From Adiantum capillus-veneris (Eukaryota; Streptophyta; Polypodiopsida; Polypodiales; Pteridaceae): DNA of 64,000 bases. The DNA lies in the NCBI GenBank assembly GCA_014529385.2, contig CM043970.1, positions 62,359,496 to 62,423,495 of the forward strand, read 5' to 3'. The notes beneath the pieces were generated by a model that saw only the letters and a list, made by a program, of their open reading frames with translations, did no database searches and was not told where the DNA came from. The position numbers and the translations under genes are program-made. Below are positions 63,231-64,000 of this stretch, in pieces. How positions within the stretch are numbered: the first letter of the stretch is position 1; every line of letters starts with the position of its first letter.

Positions 63231-64000
63231 CATTCACCAAATGGTGAGATATATGATGAGAAAAGTTAGAGAAGGGATGAGCTTGTAAAGAGAGGTTGAA
63301 GCTTTGGAGAAGTTGACATTCACCTCTTTACAGCACCGGAAGAAGAAGCAGTCAGCATGGCGAAGCAGCGCGTGTCGATGAAGCCATGTTATTTCAAACC
63401 TTGGAAAATTCATGATAAAAGTCTTCATTTGCAGAGGTTATCCTTGGATTTTTGCTGATTTTTTGAAGTTCTTTACAAAGCTGAAGAGACTATGGTAATA
63501 TGGACATATATGTAGAGAGAAAGGGGGACACATAGGGTGTAGAAATGGAGGATGAAGGCTATGGAGGTGTGAGAGATGTGGCAATGGTGAAGAGGGTGAA
63601 TTAGGACATGGGAGTTGCAGGTTTGGGAGTGGGAAGGAGAGGGAGGAGTGTGTGTGAAAGAGGAAAATGATAAAGTTGAAGAGAGAGTGTGGCTGCATAG
63701 CAGGGGAAAACTGGGGTCCACCAATAAAATCATAGCTCACAGCTCGTAGCTCAAAAAATAATGAAAACATTTGAGGTGAAAGTTCAGCTCACGAGCTACA
63801 ACTTTTGTTTGTATCACCTTTTCAAATTCGGGGAGCATGTGATCTTTAAAAATTCAACAAAACTGACTGTTTTTTCCACTGCACAAGGTCCTTGTGAGGT
63901 CCTTCTTTGGATGATTCTTTTGAATACCTACAAGAGTGAGCTCCCCATGGTGCATGCATGCATGCCACATATCCTTGACCTTATTTGTTAGGTCTATCAT
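63231..64000. other. No feature recognised to the window end
   Basis: Purine-rich on the plus strand between 63480 and 63700 (repeated GAGGGTGAA, GGGAGTGGGAAGG and similar phrases). Minus-strand frames there are Ser/Pro/His-rich by composition only. No element end or gene could be supported. Confidence 0.45.

Noticed and set aside
63438-63770. A 110-codon minus-strand Ser/Pro/His-rich frame
   Set aside because: A purine-rich plus strand gives open frames on the minus strand; two different frames are open over the same bases, which is a composition effect.

Overview
The window is nuclear DNA of a land plant and is almost entirely a nest of transposable elements. I found no intact host gene, rRNA, canonical tRNA gene or CRISPR array. 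The plant assignment rests on Ty1/Copia and Ty3/Gypsy polyproteins of plant type (including chromovirus and dual-RNase-H Tat-like forms), decayed pentatricopeptide-repeat (PPR) coding sequence, a MULE-like element, and dense GA/CT microsatellites. The LINE, the PPR style and the low gene density suggest a large-genome plant, possibly a fern or another non-flowering lineage. That narrower guess is an inference from memory of similar sequences and is weak.

Layout. 1-5000: 5' half of Copia element A (minus, running off the left edge), a small composite LTR relic, and a second unrelated LTR. 5001-15753: a decayed Tat-like Gypsy element B (plus) whose gag is split by a 5.7-kb MULE-like element (5735-11466); B ends in a 1.7-kb LTR. 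15754-19560: a tandem array of roughly 160-bp units, itself interrupted by a deleted chromovirus E (16067-18818, flanked by GGTTT) and by a 211-bp poly(A)-tailed retroposon with a tRNA-like segment (19223-19433). 19561-22430: low-complexity, AT-rich DNA with a 57-bp minisatellite.

22431-50821 holds two copies of one segment (a MITE-like foldback, a probable gene 5' region, PPR fragments, then the 3' end of a chromovirus). Copy 1 is split by the young Copia element B (23910-29450, target duplication ATGGG). A decayed chromovirus F (30335-32727) lies between the copies. Copy 2 is split by a LINE (35140-49789), and the LINE is split inside its reverse transcriptase region by a complete 10.07-kb Tat-like Gypsy element C (36136-46208, target duplication GCAT). 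Insertion order in copy 2 is therefore segment, then LINE, then Gypsy C.

50822-64000: a plus-strand Gypsy integrase relic, unassigned sequence, Copia element D (54210-59600, right LTR truncated, tandem duplication inside integrase), about 1.5 kb of unassigned AT-rich sequence, a Gypsy integrase relic (61136-62087), and a terminal stretch with a TATA-like site.

The genes act only as parts of their own elements: gag makes the particle, protease matures it, RT/RNase H copies the RNA and integrase inserts the DNA. Every polyprotein carries lesions. Copia B is closest to intact (one stop, one 4-bp duplication, one lost zinc-knuckle Cys). The most unusual items are the dual RNase H of Gypsy C with a degenerate first domain, a short peptide module repeated in the leaders of Gypsy B and C, an RT-like motif at the end of the Gypsy C polyprotein, a retroposon with an antisense tRNA-like segment, and a long hairpin inside the MULE.
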